Shown here one piece after another: positions 37,701 through 63,028 of a stretch of DNA of 64,000 bases; the stretch's first letter is position 1; the number at the start of each line of letters is the position of its first letter. This DNA is from Glandiceps talaboti (taxonomy: Eukaryota; Hemichordata; Enteropneusta; Spengelidae), in NCBI RefSeq assembly GCF_964340395.1, contig NC_135557.1, forward strand, positions 10,651,460 through 10,715,459. Direction: 5' to 3'. A program made the position numbers and the translations under genes. A model generated the notes under the pieces. That model ran no database searches, was not told the origin of the DNA, and saw only the letters and a program-made list of their open reading frames with translations.

Positions 37701-39651
37701 AATTAATTGATCAGATCTTGGACCATCTTCCTGTACATTTGTGTATTGAGTATTGAAAAATATTATTTCATGAAGTATTGTTCGAGGTGCAAACAAAATA
37801 TCTGAAAGCTCATGCATCTATAATTATAATTTCAACAATTTTAAGTCTTACGGAATTAGCTAAAATGAAATATTAGCAAAGACTATTGACTCCTACTTTT
37901 TAAGCGTTTTATTAATAAACCTATGCACACGTTTTTATTTTCGTGCAAATGGAAAACGTTGATGTACCTCACAGGAAAGCCTAAAGACGCTATTTATTAA
38001 ACTTCTTTTACCTTCAATGGCATTAATGAATATACGTCATTAGATAGATTATCAGAATGTTTGTTTAGCTTTCCCGTCTGTATCAGTGAAGTAACAATTA
38101 TATCATCTACTTGCACATGTGCTAACACATAAAAGGTAACTTTGATTTGGGTACGGTATCTAGGTTAAATATTAACCAAGTTTGCTGTCCACGCGCGTAT
38201 TTGTGTGTGTTATTCAGTTATATTCTACCATGCTTGGTCTTTTCTAAAAGGTTATCCATCACAGTGTGATGTCAATTTTAGGAAGGATATGCACTAAATA
38301 CTAAACAATCGTATATTTACTGTCATTGACTACTCACAGCAACCTTATTTCATGAACGTGTAAGTATAAATCTCATATGTTCAGCTGTGCAAATGTTATG
38401 TGACATACAATAAGGTGAATTTTTTAGAAGTGGGACATAATTACGTGTCTCATGTTGGACGATTCGCCATTTGTTTAAAACAAGCATTCTGAATTTTGTA
38501 GTAATCTACACTTATATGTACGACCTGCTTTGATCATGGCCATACATAATGTCCGCCCACGACGCCAAAATCACTTTAAGAAATTTGAACCCGAGGACCT
38601 CCAGATCTAGCAATTGCAACCATTAATCATCTCGATAAGGGACACACATTGCGTGCGATTGTTTGCACTATAATTCACATAGTAGGCAACGTAAGTTATT
38701 ATCGACACCCATTTTCAGGTCATTGTGTATATAACCGATGTGTTTTGTTGAAATTTAGATTAATTATATAATACAAACATGCCCGAGAGTCATGAGTATG
38801 AGGATGCCCTTAACGATTAGTTTGAAATTTGATATTGAACAATTATAAACGGTAATCTATTCGCCTTGCTATTATGGCAAAATAATCTCATTCAATCTTA
38901 TTGGAGATGACAAGTGGCATGCTTGGTGCTTCCTGACAATATTAAATTGATCACTAACAGTACCTGAAAATTGGCCATATTGATATACATAGCTATCACA
39001 TAATTCGCCATATTGTAACTCTTCCCTGATAGCACCAAAACTATATGACCAAAGTATTCATGAATTATCTAAATTCTCTCAATTCCCATGACAGAATATC
39101 CTATATGTATGGGTTTATATATAAAGTAGTGGGTATTTCATTACCTAACATACAATTTGCTTGCCAAGGTAAACCCAACATATTATATAAGACATTCTCA
39201 AGAATGACATTCAGAAATGTGGATAACATACATCTCTAAACAAAACACAGGTAGGTTAAAACTTAATAGCTGAAGAGATGTTACATTTCTGACATTGTTC
39301 AATAAAAATCAAAAGCACTTCTAGAGTCACGCGAGATTTGCAAGTCAATATTTGTTAATTTTATAATCACTGTTTAAGGTTATCGATCCGAACGAGGTTA
39401 TTAACTATGTTTAATTCCTTTGCTTAATTTAGAGGACAAAAGAATGTAGGAATACTTTAGAAGAAATTAGGTATATGGTAGTTAAAAAATATGTTTACAG
39501 TTCGATATTTAAGATTACTCGGAACTTCAGTGTCATCACACATGTCATAAAAATCGACTATTTAATGTTGCCAGCTTCAGAATATAGTGTCCATGAATAA
39601 AATGAGTGCCTATACTAAACCAGAACGAATCGAGAACAACTCGCCTTAAGT
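37701..39651. other. 3' flank of receptor kinase gene, no other gene
   Basis: AT-rich DNA downstream of the receptor kinase stop codon. No frame or structure I can name. A canonical AATAAA on the minus strand is not seen within several hundred bases of the stop, so the mRNA 3' end is unplaced; TTTATT (AATAAA on minus) occurs near 37915 and 37990. Confidence 0.4.
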
Positions 39652-51455
<11,804 letters not shown>

Positions 51456-51542
51456 GGTGTGGTAAATTATTGTTGTCGTTGTGCAAAAACTTTGAATGTT
51501 TATCTAAAAAAAAATAAACAAGACGCCCAGTATCCTGCACAC

Positions 51543-51550
51543 AATTTATA
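51543..51550 (-). promoter_or_regulatory. Candidate TATA box for the RTK gene
   Basis: TATAAATT on the minus strand, about 90 bp upstream of the ATG at 51455. This distance leaves room for a ~60-nt 5' UTR and supports 51455 as a first exon. TATA-like words are frequent in AT-rich DNA, so the call is tentative. Confidence 0.35.
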
Positions 51551-54035
51551 CAAAGCTAAAGACAGGCGTAATGTACTGTACTCATTTGAATTGTGAGGTA
51601 GGGAACGATCAGTTTTTACGGCCGGGAGTGGGCCGGTGACTTCTTGTTCGTGTTGTATTTAAAAATGGTGACACCCTGCGATTCATCCCCTAACAATCCC
51701 TCTGAGAAATAAAAAACCGCACTGCTCCCCCCCGGACATCTGTTGACAAGAAATATTCTTCGTGTTCTTGCAAAAGACACTCTAGATTCTCACAGCACAC
51801 TACAGCACATTGCAGAGTTAATTTTACTTGTTACATTTACAATAATTTTATGTGTATCAGCAAAATTGGTATCCAAAATCCACTGCTTCGTGTAAATAAT
51901 GCTCTTAAGTCAGGAACTTTGAAAAGTATGATTGACCGTTCATTGACATGCAAAATATTAGTAACAACAGTTTTAAGATATCTCATAGATTGAGTGAACT
52001 ACCCAGTGAACTATTACCACTATATATTAAGTCAGCTAATTATAAAGTACAATATTAGAAATATAGTTAATGTAATTGTAAACCTAGGGGTTGCAGTAAG
52101 TTTCAAAGAAGGGAAATAATTCGAAAAGTATGAGGAGAAGTGCACTCTACGCACGTGCGCGCCTGCTATTCAAGCCCGGGGGTCGGGAGGGGTGTAACCC
52201 TCTCATGGTAAGATCTTTTTGAAAAAAATGAACACCTTTTGAAGACGATTTAGAGCACCATTCGAATTAAAACAAAACTAAGTTATATCTTAAAAGTATC
52301 ACGAATTGTAGGGTTTTAAATGTTTGAATCAATTCAAGTCATGCCCCCGCCTGCTATGCAAGCATGGGGGAGGGTTTTGGAGGGAGTATCACTATTGGCT
52401 GTTTGTGTGCAATTCAATATGTTCAGGTCAATGGAGGCACATATTTTAGAGACAGTCCATCCATTAAATTTCAAGGTATTTAATTTCTTATGTGTTACAT
52501 GTACAGCTACACATGCAAGTTTTTATACCACATGATGACAAAATGCAACTAATATCCTGCAATATTGAGAAGTCATTTCTAACAAAACTGTTGCTTAAAA
52601 GGTGCAATGTTATGACTCCATGTAATATGCTTAGGATGTATCAAGATACAATGAGTTATATGTAAATATATAGCCATTGTTTATGGTTTATTGTATGCAC
52701 AAACATTTGTTGTATGGAAATTTAAGTACAGCAGGTTGGTTCATAATTTCGTTCTGTTGTTGAAAATAAGGTGACCCCCCCTATTCACTTTGTAAAATGA
52801 TGACCCCCTTCTTTGAGTCCCAAATTGAGTTGTTCCCCCCCCCCCCCCTGGCCTCCTAAGTTGATACATGTACAGTCTTAACCAGGCCTTACTGTGGAGT
52901 ACATTCACTTTTCGAACTTGGTGGTCAAGTTTAGTTATAGATAAACAGAGAGACGATTATTTAATATGCTATTTTTCAATAGGGCCATATGGCTAAAGAG
53001 TTTGTAGAAAGTACAATACAAAGTTCAGGAAAGATAGTAGAAGCACTCATTTTGAGAGAATAATAAATGAAACATGCTAACTCATATAACCTTGTGGCAT
53101 TTTTGCGAGCTAAGCAGTGACTTAGATTCATCTTGGGATAAACTACCTTGGGAGGTATCTCCATCACATCATAATATTGTCTGAATGCTAAGGAATGATA
53201 TTCATTTTCTATAACAGAAACATTTTCTGAGGTAAGGAAGATACTGTGGCATTAAGTTTCGTGGAATATGCTGATGTCTTCTTATCTCGAGATTCAGATC
53301 ATGGGAGGAACAAAGAAGTCTAGACATTGTAAAATTCAATCTACATGGGTAGACACACCTTAAAAATTAACCTGAAAGACGAATAGGTTCGCAGTTTTTT
53401 GGGTTGGCGTTCTTTCATCAGGCCACATTTGTATTGTGCAGTCTTTTATTTTGGGGTTATTAGTATTGAAAATCAATGGTTGGGCCAACCTCCTGATTGA
53501 AACACACATGCCCATTGTAAACCCAATCCACTGTTTTATATCCCTATTTTATTCTAACCATTTTAACATTTACTAGCATATTTGGGAATATACATATATA
53601 ATTGGGCCATTTTAAAGTGTTCTTAACCAATGTGTAATACATCTCTTGAAATAAAATATACATGTTGATGTATTATGCACATTAAACTATATATACAATT
53701 TGTAATGTACATTTTAAATATTTAGCCTAAATCGGTGAAATTCTGTAATTATGAAAATTATCTATCAGTCAATTTTAAGAGCGTTACTCAGAGGCCTTAT
53801 ATGAAATATTCGCTCTGTTAACATAATGTATTTACAAAATTAAATCAAACTTATAGCGTTTACTATATTATCCAATTGCCCGACACCAAACAGACGTTAA
53901 CCATTTCCCTAAATATGTGTGTATGCAGTTTCTATTGAATTGAGTGTGTACGGAATTGTAACCATTGCGGAAAACGTTGGTACCAATGTTAACATTCATT
54001 CCAGCGTTGTTTAAACATATCACTTTGAACTCACA

Positions 54036-54055
54036 TACACACACGCACACGCACG

Positions 54056-54116
<61 letters not shown>
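54036..54116. repeat. (CA)n microsatellite
   Basis: CACG- and CA-rich tract followed by CTCA repeats. Confidence 0.95.
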
Positions 54117-54120
<4 letters not shown>

Positions 54121-54672
54121 TCACTCACTCACACAAAGTTGATCACCAACACTAAATATGTGTTGGCACAGGCCGTGAGTCTGGCTTACCTGTTAGAGTT
54201 AGAGTCAGTAACTTTGCAAGCGTCAACATTGTGTAGAATTCTAATCCAAGTTAACAAATGCTCACGAAGGGAAGTCAAGCACAGTGCATACAATCACCAA
54301 CGCACGGCAATCTGAGCTTGCTTAATTTGTACTTCCGGAATACTTCCATAATATGACTGATTATGTATTACATAATCAGGGTTAATGAAGTAGTGACCTT
54401 TCTGTTCTTCCTCCACCATCCCTGTCAGCATTTCTCAAGAGGATTGCACAACACTAGCATTCCCAGACCTATGACCTTCTGTTGTCTGTCACTTAATATT
54501 CTGCTACTCCATTCATTCTGTTCTGGCAGCTAGCACGAGCACATCACTTTACTCCCACCCACCCTCTCCTTTGAAGTTCATTTTGTCAATTTTACTACGG
54601 CTTGATTACAATAAAGAAAGGGGGTTGTCACAACAGTGCATGTGGGTTCCACAGTGGTACCAAGCTGCCCTA

Positions 54673-54816
54673 TCACGTCAGGGTCATAGAGACCTTGACC
54701 CTCGGCGGATATGCCGCCACGATGCCACGTGTGCTTCTGTACGTGACGGCCTCATTCAGGTACCACGCATCCTCCTCCAGATGCTTCTCGATCGTGCGAT
54801 TGGCATCTGGAGACAT
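54673..54816 (-). other. GC-rich coding-like fragment, unidentified
   Basis: A 47-codon minus-strand frame from ATG to TGA in an island (54650-54830) that is much more GC-rich than its surroundings. The peptide is well mixed (EKHLEEDAWYLNEAVTY, then GIVAAYPPRVKV). I do not recognise it. A longer plus-strand frame over the same bases (54571-54925) is an alternative. It could be an exon fragment, a retropseudogene or part of a repeat. Confidence 0.25.
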
Positions 54817-54829
54817 ATGTTGTTACGAT

Positions 54830-56163
54830 GCCTGTTTGAGGTTACACTCACCTCATTTATCCCAACCCTGTGTCTGTGTCACTTATTTCATTAATCTCGC
54901 ATTTCCGATTTCGAGTTGGTTTTAAAATGTCTTTGATTTTCCTTTCATTTTCCTTCCATGTTCTTACAAAATGTCGGTTAAGGTTGTTTTATGATTGACT
55001 AGACTTGTCCTATTTCCAGAAAACAGTCAATGTTCACGTGCATGTACTCCTCTGAGTTATACTGGATGGCGAGTATCACTCGAGCTACGTATTTCAATTT
55101 TCAAAACAAACCCGTAACAATCGAGTCTAGTTTTGTTTATCCGTCTGTCTACGGTATCAGTCGACGTGTCTGATACGCAGTGATGTGCCAATACATTTTG
55201 AAAAATATTTTTAATCAAAAGACTTAGCCATTTTCAAATGCCAACATGAGCAATGCGTCAGACAATCAAACGTGAAAGACACCACAACTAACTAACTAAC
55301 CAACTAACTAACTAAAAGAAAACGCTTTACATGTAATTTGTAGCAAGCTATATGTGTGGAAAGATTTTGGGTTCATTGTAACAGCCAAATTCGGCATGAC
55401 ATCTGTAACAAGGCAAAATTTCCCCTTTTGGATTTTATAATGGAGTGTGTACTTAGACGTAAGCTGACACTAATTTTTTGACTAAATGTATGTGGCAACG
55501 TGTAAAATCACGTACATGTAGGTTACCCCTTTCATCGCGCATTCGAAGCTTCAGATAATATTTTGAACGAAATACTACATGGTGATTCCGCCGTGGTTTA
55601 GAAAGTGGCCATGCTACTAGTATTACATCTAGTTACGAAATTTCCCGTGTTTGACGATCGAAACTGAGCAAAATTTAACGTAATGCAGTTTTTCCGAAAT
55701 TCAAAACGAAATATTTGTATCGAAGTTTAGACACACTATTAGATAGCACCGTGGATCTGCCGCCGGACAGAGTAACATCATAATAACCTTGGACTTGACT
55801 TTGGCCACGCCTCTGATTACTAATTAATGAGATGACGTCAATAAACTGGGCTTCCGCGCCATTTGCAATGTGATCTTGTGTATCACATTCCAGACGAACG
55901 ACCTCGATCTGCCGTGTTTCTACGATGCTGCACTTGTGTTAATCAAAACGACAATTAGAATAACTGGAGACTCGTTTTATCCACTGCTTGGTGATATTGT
56001 TATTGCATGACACGCCGGGAAATCTTCTGCAAGTCAAATTGTACGCTGTATTTCGAAAATCGGCATTTTCTCCGTTTACATTTTCAAGCCCCCATACTAA
56101 GTTCTAAAGTGTCGTTGTCGACAGAACTTCCTTGCAATCAATCGACATTTTCGCTGGTGCTTT
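54830..56163. other. No gene seen; regulatory-looking patch
   Basis: Between about 55740 and 56000 the sequence is richer in CpG and contains GCCACGCC (55804) and a perfect CRE palindrome TGACGTCA (55833-55840). This could be a promoter or enhancer, or a repeat end. No frame of note. Confidence 0.3.
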
Positions 56164-56751
56164 TGTTACGGATGAGAGAATAGAACGTTTTAATATTCGC
56201 TAAGTTTTGATGTTTTGCGTGGTCACCGTGAACTCTTAGCTGTCATGAATTAATACTTAGAACAAATGTTTTCATTTTGCGAATAGTATTCTTCTGAGAT
56301 GACAACATTAAGTTATTATTAGATCAACAGTGTCAAACAATGACTGATTACAGACAGTTGGAAGAACAATGACGTGATCACATTGTTTAGCTATTTTTCA
56401 TATTTGTCAATATCATTTGCTTTGAATTAAGGCGACGGCAATACTTCCGTTTTAGTCATTTATGGTGCTGATTACTTTCCAAATCATTTGAGTATTGTAT
56501 ATTTTATGTTTATAAGAATTTAATGGAATAATAAAATTATGGATTCAGTCTTTTGGAAGAGACGGTCCGGAGTCAGGAGCTTCGATCTGCTCCGTGGTCC
56601 CCTTCCAAATGATCCAGGTTAACCATGAACTTGTGTGTAGTCTGAGCTAATTCCCTAAAAGTCCAAGTCGATCCAGTGTACAGAGTGGGGAGAGAGAGAG
56701 TAACATTGAAGGAGGTTACCGTAAACAGTAGAGGTCACACCATCAATTTGT
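56164..56751. repeat. Long direct repeat, LTR-like, left copy
   Basis: Begins TGTTACGGATGAGAG and matches 59078-59802 with few differences. It contains AATAAA-type words near 56530 and a short AGAG tract. The sequence directly after, TTGGTGGAAGAACCGG, could be a primer binding site (TGG start). LTR identity is suspected, not proven. Confidence 0.6.
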
Positions 56752-59077
56752 TACGACATTGGTGGAAGAACCGGCCTTGGACTAGATGGACCATTGTGTG
56801 CGTAATGAGACAAATCTAAACTTATGAAGAATAATTGACAACCTTTGAGAAGAAGAAAGAAACGCCACTTGGTGAGTGAGAATTCGATGACTCGATAACT
56901 TTTCGAAAGGAAACTTTTAATGATTACGTTACAATGGTGGGAATTCAACTCGAACTAGAACTCGTAAATATTACAGTGATGGACTAAGACATCTCAGAAG
57001 GAGGGACTGTGTTTCAAAACGTGGAATTGTGAATAAACAGACAGCGATAGAGACTTTGACAAACGTAGCAGTGAAACGTTCAACGAGGACCGAACAGCTG
57101 ACAGGCGATTGTAGATATCGCGTATTGGACGCTGATGCAGACCGAAGCAGTTCACATGTGAACTACATTACATGTTTAAGACTTTTGAAGGACAAACAAC
57201 ACATTAATCATACAGTAGTAGCGATTTGCTAAAGATTGTCATTATTTTATTCCTCGAATTCATTTCTATTCATGATCAGCAATTTTTTATTGTGTGTACA
57301 GAGAAATGTGTAAGAAATAATAACTGTGCTCGATTTAGTTTGACGATGAACACTTTTTAAAATCCATTTCTTTCATCAAAACCATTTCAGTGATGCTGTT
57401 TTACACCTGAACAGTCGCGTACAAGCAGAAAGAATACTATTGACGATTTATCTATGGAGAAAATTTTAGTTTTAATAAGAATATTTATCGAAGTATGGAG
57501 TGTTGGAAACTCCTCGAAGTTTTGTTGACACTTAGTTTAGTTAAGTTTAGTTGTTGTGAGCCGAGAACGCTACAGACAAATGCGTTGCCCACAAGTTGAG
57601 TCTGATTTTGTGATGTAAAGTTCCTACACAGTAAAGGAAGGAACCATGTTGATATAGTATTTTATTGAATCTGCAGTACAAGATAAATAGTTGAATTCAA
57701 ATTTGAGTGTGAAACAGAGATCCGACCGAAATGAGCTGTATTATTGTCTCTGCAAAATTTCTTTCAAATTCCACAAGCATTTCTGAAATGCCTCAAATTA
57801 TAAAAACCCGTATGATAACTGCTAGTCCAACTTTTTTCAATCGTACACGACGTAAAGTTGTTGTTTTTTCACAAAAAGAAGGACATCACTTGTTTAATGA
57901 AATTATCATTTATTTCATGATTTTGAGTTGTCATTGAAGAGTACCTGTATGATAGATTTTACAATTCAAAATTCAAAAGGGTTTCATTTTTATCTGGATA
58001 AAAGATAGGCACGGCTGTGTGAGTGATTGTATAGTCAGGCTAGACGCTGTATGATAGAGGAGCTGTATGACAGAGGACTCTAAAGGTACTTCTTGAATAA
58101 CCACTCGCATTATCGTCAATGTTGAAAAAGATAATCGCTGCAATTCCGATCTTTGAAAGTAAACTGCCTGTCTCGAAATCAGACTGCTGTTCAAGAAATG
58201 AGCACACACCCATAGTATTCCAAGTTTAATTTCTTTACTTGCTTGTACTTTTCTTCTTTTCTATCGATTTACAAAATCATAAAATTATTCAATTTATGAA
58301 AGGCAATTATTTTGAATATTTTAATGTGTGACGGGGACGTCACACTTTGAGAGAAGGTGATAGTGTTACAAAGTATATAACTGTATTATAAACACAGTAA
58401 TTGTATTTAGGTTACCTGACCGTGGGAGGTCTAATTGATTAATGAGATAGTAATACGAGCTAGGCCATGTTATTACAAAATGTACTTGTAATTAAGTGAA
58501 TGTTTCAAGTGTCACTACAAGTGATGAATCACAACTTTTAATGAATTCGGCTATAGTATAAAAGCATAATTTCAAGATCGTTTATCTCTTGATTAGATTA
58601 ACTGTAGTTCATAAACACTTCCTATATATGGAAAAGAATTGAAGTTTACTGTAAACATGTTATTTACTAACCATATTTGTAATACGGAATGAAACTTTGA
58701 ATTTGAATAAAATGTGAATGTTGGGTGTATGCAAGGATACAACTGATACGAGGAGAGATCTTGCGGGGCGGAAGAGAGCAACACGTCCTTACTTTACGGT
58801 AACTGATCAGCGTCGTAGTAGGAATACTACGGAGAACTAATTGTTTCTATCTAGTTTGAACTGCTGTAAGTGAAGGAAAACGAATCCAAAGCTCTCGTAT
58901 TGTTGGTTTAAGCATACACCTTCTTCACCAAAAGTAATATTTTGTGAGCTTGTGAGTTTTTCCCCTGAATACGTGTCCTGAGATTCTGGTACCTCTGAGA
59001 TTGACTGTGTGCGTCTGAAGTTACAACTTGAATTTGGTCAATAACTATCAACACTAAAGACATGTCGGTAGCAATAG
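56752..59077. other. Interior between LTR-like repeats, no ORF
   Basis: 2326 bp without any gag, protease, RT or integrase motif and no frame above ~80 residues. If the flanks are LTRs, this is a non-autonomous element. There is no purine tract directly before the right repeat. Confidence 0.4.
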
Positions 59078-59802
<725 letters not shown>

Positions 59803-60685
59803 AATACTTTCTTGGGTATTGTTCTTACAAAGTGTGTCTCAGAATTTGTAAGTTCGCTCTATTACGTGAGAAATTTATGATGACGTGGAAAAATCTGTCA
59901 ATAAGCTTCCCATTATAATTTGTCAACTTTCAAGGCATGTTGTAAAAGAATGACAGATGGCAGAAAAAAAGTGAGATACACTTTTGTTTTGTGTGAAGTG
60001 AACATTCTAAAACACTAAAGAAATGGAAAATCGGGTGACAGGTGGTCTCTTCCGAGGCATTTACATTGGCGCCTTGAGATAATCAAGACACCTCTATTCC
60101 TACCTTAAACAAACTCTCAGTTTCAGTCAAAGACAATAGAAAATACAATAGCATTTAAGAGGAGAGAAAAACCTTTCAGAAAATATATGAGTTGATTGTG
60201 TAAACTTTATTCATTGTTGGGAAACAATAACTTGAAAATATGTCACCCTTAAAATCTTCCCTTTGTGCATCTCCACCTTAAAAAGGTTAAGCGTTGGCAC
60301 TTTAGCTTCTTCATTACTCAGTCTGGTAATACTCTTGTTTTTAAGGAAAATATAAATGCGTAACACAAATTTAAGATACTATAATTGATAACTCATGCAA
60401 TCAAGCTTTTTATTCATGTTGGCTTGCTGGGCTATACTGAAAAAAAAAAAGAAGAATATAAATTTACAGGTTTGTATATGTTATATACATGTAATAACTT
60501 AATGAAACAAAATCCTTCATTTTGTTTAAGAAGCATTAAAGTACACGTATAATTTGCTGTGTAATACATGTATACTAAATTATCTTTGTACGACCACATT
60601 AGTTGATGCGTTATGTATACAAGTACATTTTGTACAGTGATTTGTACGGAGATTTTGATAGTTGACTATGCCACAAATTATTTAC
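59803..60685. other. 3' side of upstream receptor ectodomain, no exon seen
   Basis: AT-rich. If the intron after the TM exon is retained, the frame adds about 20 codons and stops at 60611. An AATAAA on the minus strand lies at 60419-60424, so a short-tailed transcript could end here. No kinase motif. Confidence 0.4.
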
Positions 60686-60822
60686 CTCATTACGACACAT
60701 GTATTTAACAACAGCAACAACAACTCCTACTATTACTGTTGATATCACTGCTATTGATATTATAAGTAGTAAGATTTTAGTATACACTGGCAAACTTCCT
60801 GTTTGAGTATCAACGAAAATCT
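60686..60822 (-). CDS. Ectodomain exon d: transmembrane segment
   Basis: Phase 1 to 0, acceptor CACTGCAG, donor GAG|GTAAAT. PVYTKILLLIISIAVISTVI and the following Val-rich run form one TM helix; KYMCRNE is the start of the cytoplasmic side. It ends in phase 0, like the TM exon of the downstream RTK. Confidence 0.88.
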
Positions 60823-63028
60823 CTGCAGTGAATAAACAGAATTGAAGTTAGTTTCTTTTCACATTGCATTTGCGTCAAATGCGTATGCATATGTCACATT
60901 ATGGTTGAAGTAACAAATCGTTTCTGGATATCACGATAAAGGATATGAAACTGGAAACTGGGTATATTAATATACATGATATCATGCAGGGAATTGGATG
61001 GCTCTAAATACCCAAGAAAACTCGACTTTGAGCCAAACGCAATCAGTTAAACAACTAACATGACAACAATGTGCAAGGACAAGTTTTAAATTCTTAATCA
61101 CTAATTCCAGAACGGATATAGTTTGAACCCTGGTAACCACTTTACACCTAGAGTAAGTGAATGGAATTAGAAGTAACGGTATGATCCAACGATATTGGTA
61201 GTATTTAAGGTATTTTGATAATGTAAATGCATTGGATGTCGATTAATCCACAAAAACGATTAGTGATAATTCCTAACAACCTATTCTTGAATGTGCAAGT
61301 CTTTAGTTTTGAAAACCTGAACATTATAACATCCGTCACAATGCTGATAACATTTGCACTAATACTATTATTACAAAGTTGTAATCTTCTCATACGAACC
61401 TGCAATCGTAAGGTTTACAGTATTACTCTCCATATCCAGACTATCATTTTTATTCAGACATTTGTATACTCCAACATCTTCAATCGTAAATCTGAATATT
61501 TTCAATATACTTCTTGTACCATCTATCGTTACTGTCCTGTTAGTATTACTTTCCTGTGTATAAGAATGACGTATGTAGGTAATAAGGTCTAAATAATAAC
61601 TGTTTGGTTCCGGTTACCTGATCCCTATCTACTTTTTACTGCCACCCCTAAGCTTTGTTTACGTATTCGAGAAAAGTACAATGAAATCATGCGAATTGAA
61701 GTCTCAGTACAAACAGTGGATGCGAAAACGGATATCATCAACTTAAAAAGACACTATAAAACAATTCCTCCAATCTGTAATGGCTGTACATCTGTACATC
61801 TGAGAAATTAACAACACAGAGACCACTTGGAAAACAATTGGAAAACCTGAACTAGACACTCACACATGAAAAAAAAAACTATATAATAATAATTTTGAAA
61901 AATAAATCTACCAACCCACCTAGTCTATAATTGAGCGTAGTCGGAAGTACACAATATTTTTATAAGACCCAATTTGCAATAATTGCAATCATTGATAATC
62001 GTAAATATACTAACATTGCACCTGCTATGAAAATATACACACATACACACACCAACACAGCCACAGACATATCCATGGCTGCCCACGCACGCAGGCGTGT
62101 TTGAAAGGAAGTACCTGTTGTTTAATGAGGGTGTCGTTACGATACCAATCATACTCAGCAGATTCTGGTCCTCGACATATCAATTCAGTGGGTTCATTTT
62201 CATTTATAGCATATTTGCCATTCCTTGTGTCCAATGTTATGTTACCTGTAATGATTGTAAATTTATAGTTCATATTAATAGTGATCGAAGGATTTTTTGT
62301 TTCTAGTTTAAAAAATCGTTTTGGTGCATGATGAAATTTTCATGGCCCATACATGTAATATATTCGTCATCAAAATCATCCACAAGACTAACGATTACAA
62401 TGCATATGTGATTTTCTGATAACATTTCGAATTGCTGTATTCATCATTATATGACCAGTCTTTCACTATTAATCGTTTTATATCTACTCTAAAATTTACG
62501 GATATTGTAAGGAACAAAATTTTAACCAACATAACGAATGCAATAACATATACACCTGCAAATGAGAAAATGCCATCGGTAAAAAAATGACATTTGGGAA
62601 GAACCCGTTAAAGAGCCCCTAAACTATTGCATGTTCAGGAAAAGACACTATTAAGATTATTATCAAGATATACGTACATTCTGTGACAAAGATATCCCTC
62701 CAGTACTCCGAGGGGCGACCAGTCTCAAAAGTAACGTGACTTGTTTCTCTTAGTTCGTATCTTCCAGAAATGACACATTGCGTTTTAAAACTTATTGCCA
62801 GAAAATAGTCATCTATATGAGACGATATCAACCCTTTTTCTATTTCTTGTTGACATGTATGTTTTCCCCTCTCCGAAAACCAACAAATGAAGACATCACC
62901 ATCAGGGCTGTCGACATGTTTCCTTTTAAGTTTAAATTCAATAGTATGAAGAAATTTAAATTTAATGTATAGTATTTGATATCTATTTTGACCTCCAGGC
63001 ATGACCATTAGTTCGTCGTCGTTACATC
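60686..63028 (-). CDS. Partial receptor ectodomain and TM, kinase exons not found
   Basis: Four minus-strand exons in consistent phase: 63028-62678 (phase 1-1), 62245-62115 (1-0), 61553-61400 (0-1), 60822-60686 (1-0), 773 nt and about 257 residues. Content: a Cys-containing extracellular module, one Ig domain split over two exons, and a TM exon. No signal peptide exon is visible before the window edge, and no kinase exon was found between here and the next receptor gene at 51.5 kb. It lies head-to-tail upstream of the complete RTK. It may be a tandem duplicate that lost its kinase, a decoy receptor, or an alternative ectodomain that splices to the phase-0 exon at 47897. Confidence 0.8.
61400..61553 (-). 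CDS. Ectodomain exon c: second half of Ig domain
   Basis: Phase 0 to 1, acceptor TACACAG, donor GCAG|GTTCGT. IFRFTIEDVGVYKCLNK gives the D-x-G-x-Y-x-C Ig motif, and VNLTIA is the terminal strand. This completes the domain begun in the exon at 62115-62245. Confidence 0.88.
62115..62245 (-). CDS. Ectodomain exon b: first half of Ig domain
   Basis: Phase 1 to 0, acceptor CATTACAG, donor CAACAG|GTACTT. NITLDTRNG, then ELICRG (first Ig Cys) and YDWYRND (Ig Trp). N-glycosylation sequons NIT and NDT. Confidence 0.85.
62678..63028 (-). CDS. Ectodomain exon a: extracellular module
   Basis: 117 codons, phase 1-1, strong acceptor (TTTTTCTACTTCTTCTTTAG) and donor T|GTACGT. Begins CNDDELMVMPGG and contains FICWFSERGKHTC and TQCVISGRYELRE. 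The length and symmetric phase suit an Ig-like domain exon, but the D-x-G-x-Y-x-C motif is not clear, so the fold is uncertain. Confidence 0.78.

Larger units (their letters stand above)
51456..54672. other. Upstream of RTK gene: dispersed repeats, no gene
   Basis: 51600-51735 repeats part of the 2 kb tandem-unit family (TTTTTACGGCCGGG, TGGGCCGGTGACTTCTTGTT). C-rich elements lie at 52770-52850. A (CA)n tract lies at 54036-54116. The small frames have no recognisable domain, and I saw no kinase-like exon on the minus strand. Confidence 0.5.

Noticed and set aside
61227-61592. 121-residue plus-strand frame
   Set aside because: Antisense shadow of the Ig-domain exon at 61400-61553, which has splice sites and Ig motifs on the minus strand.
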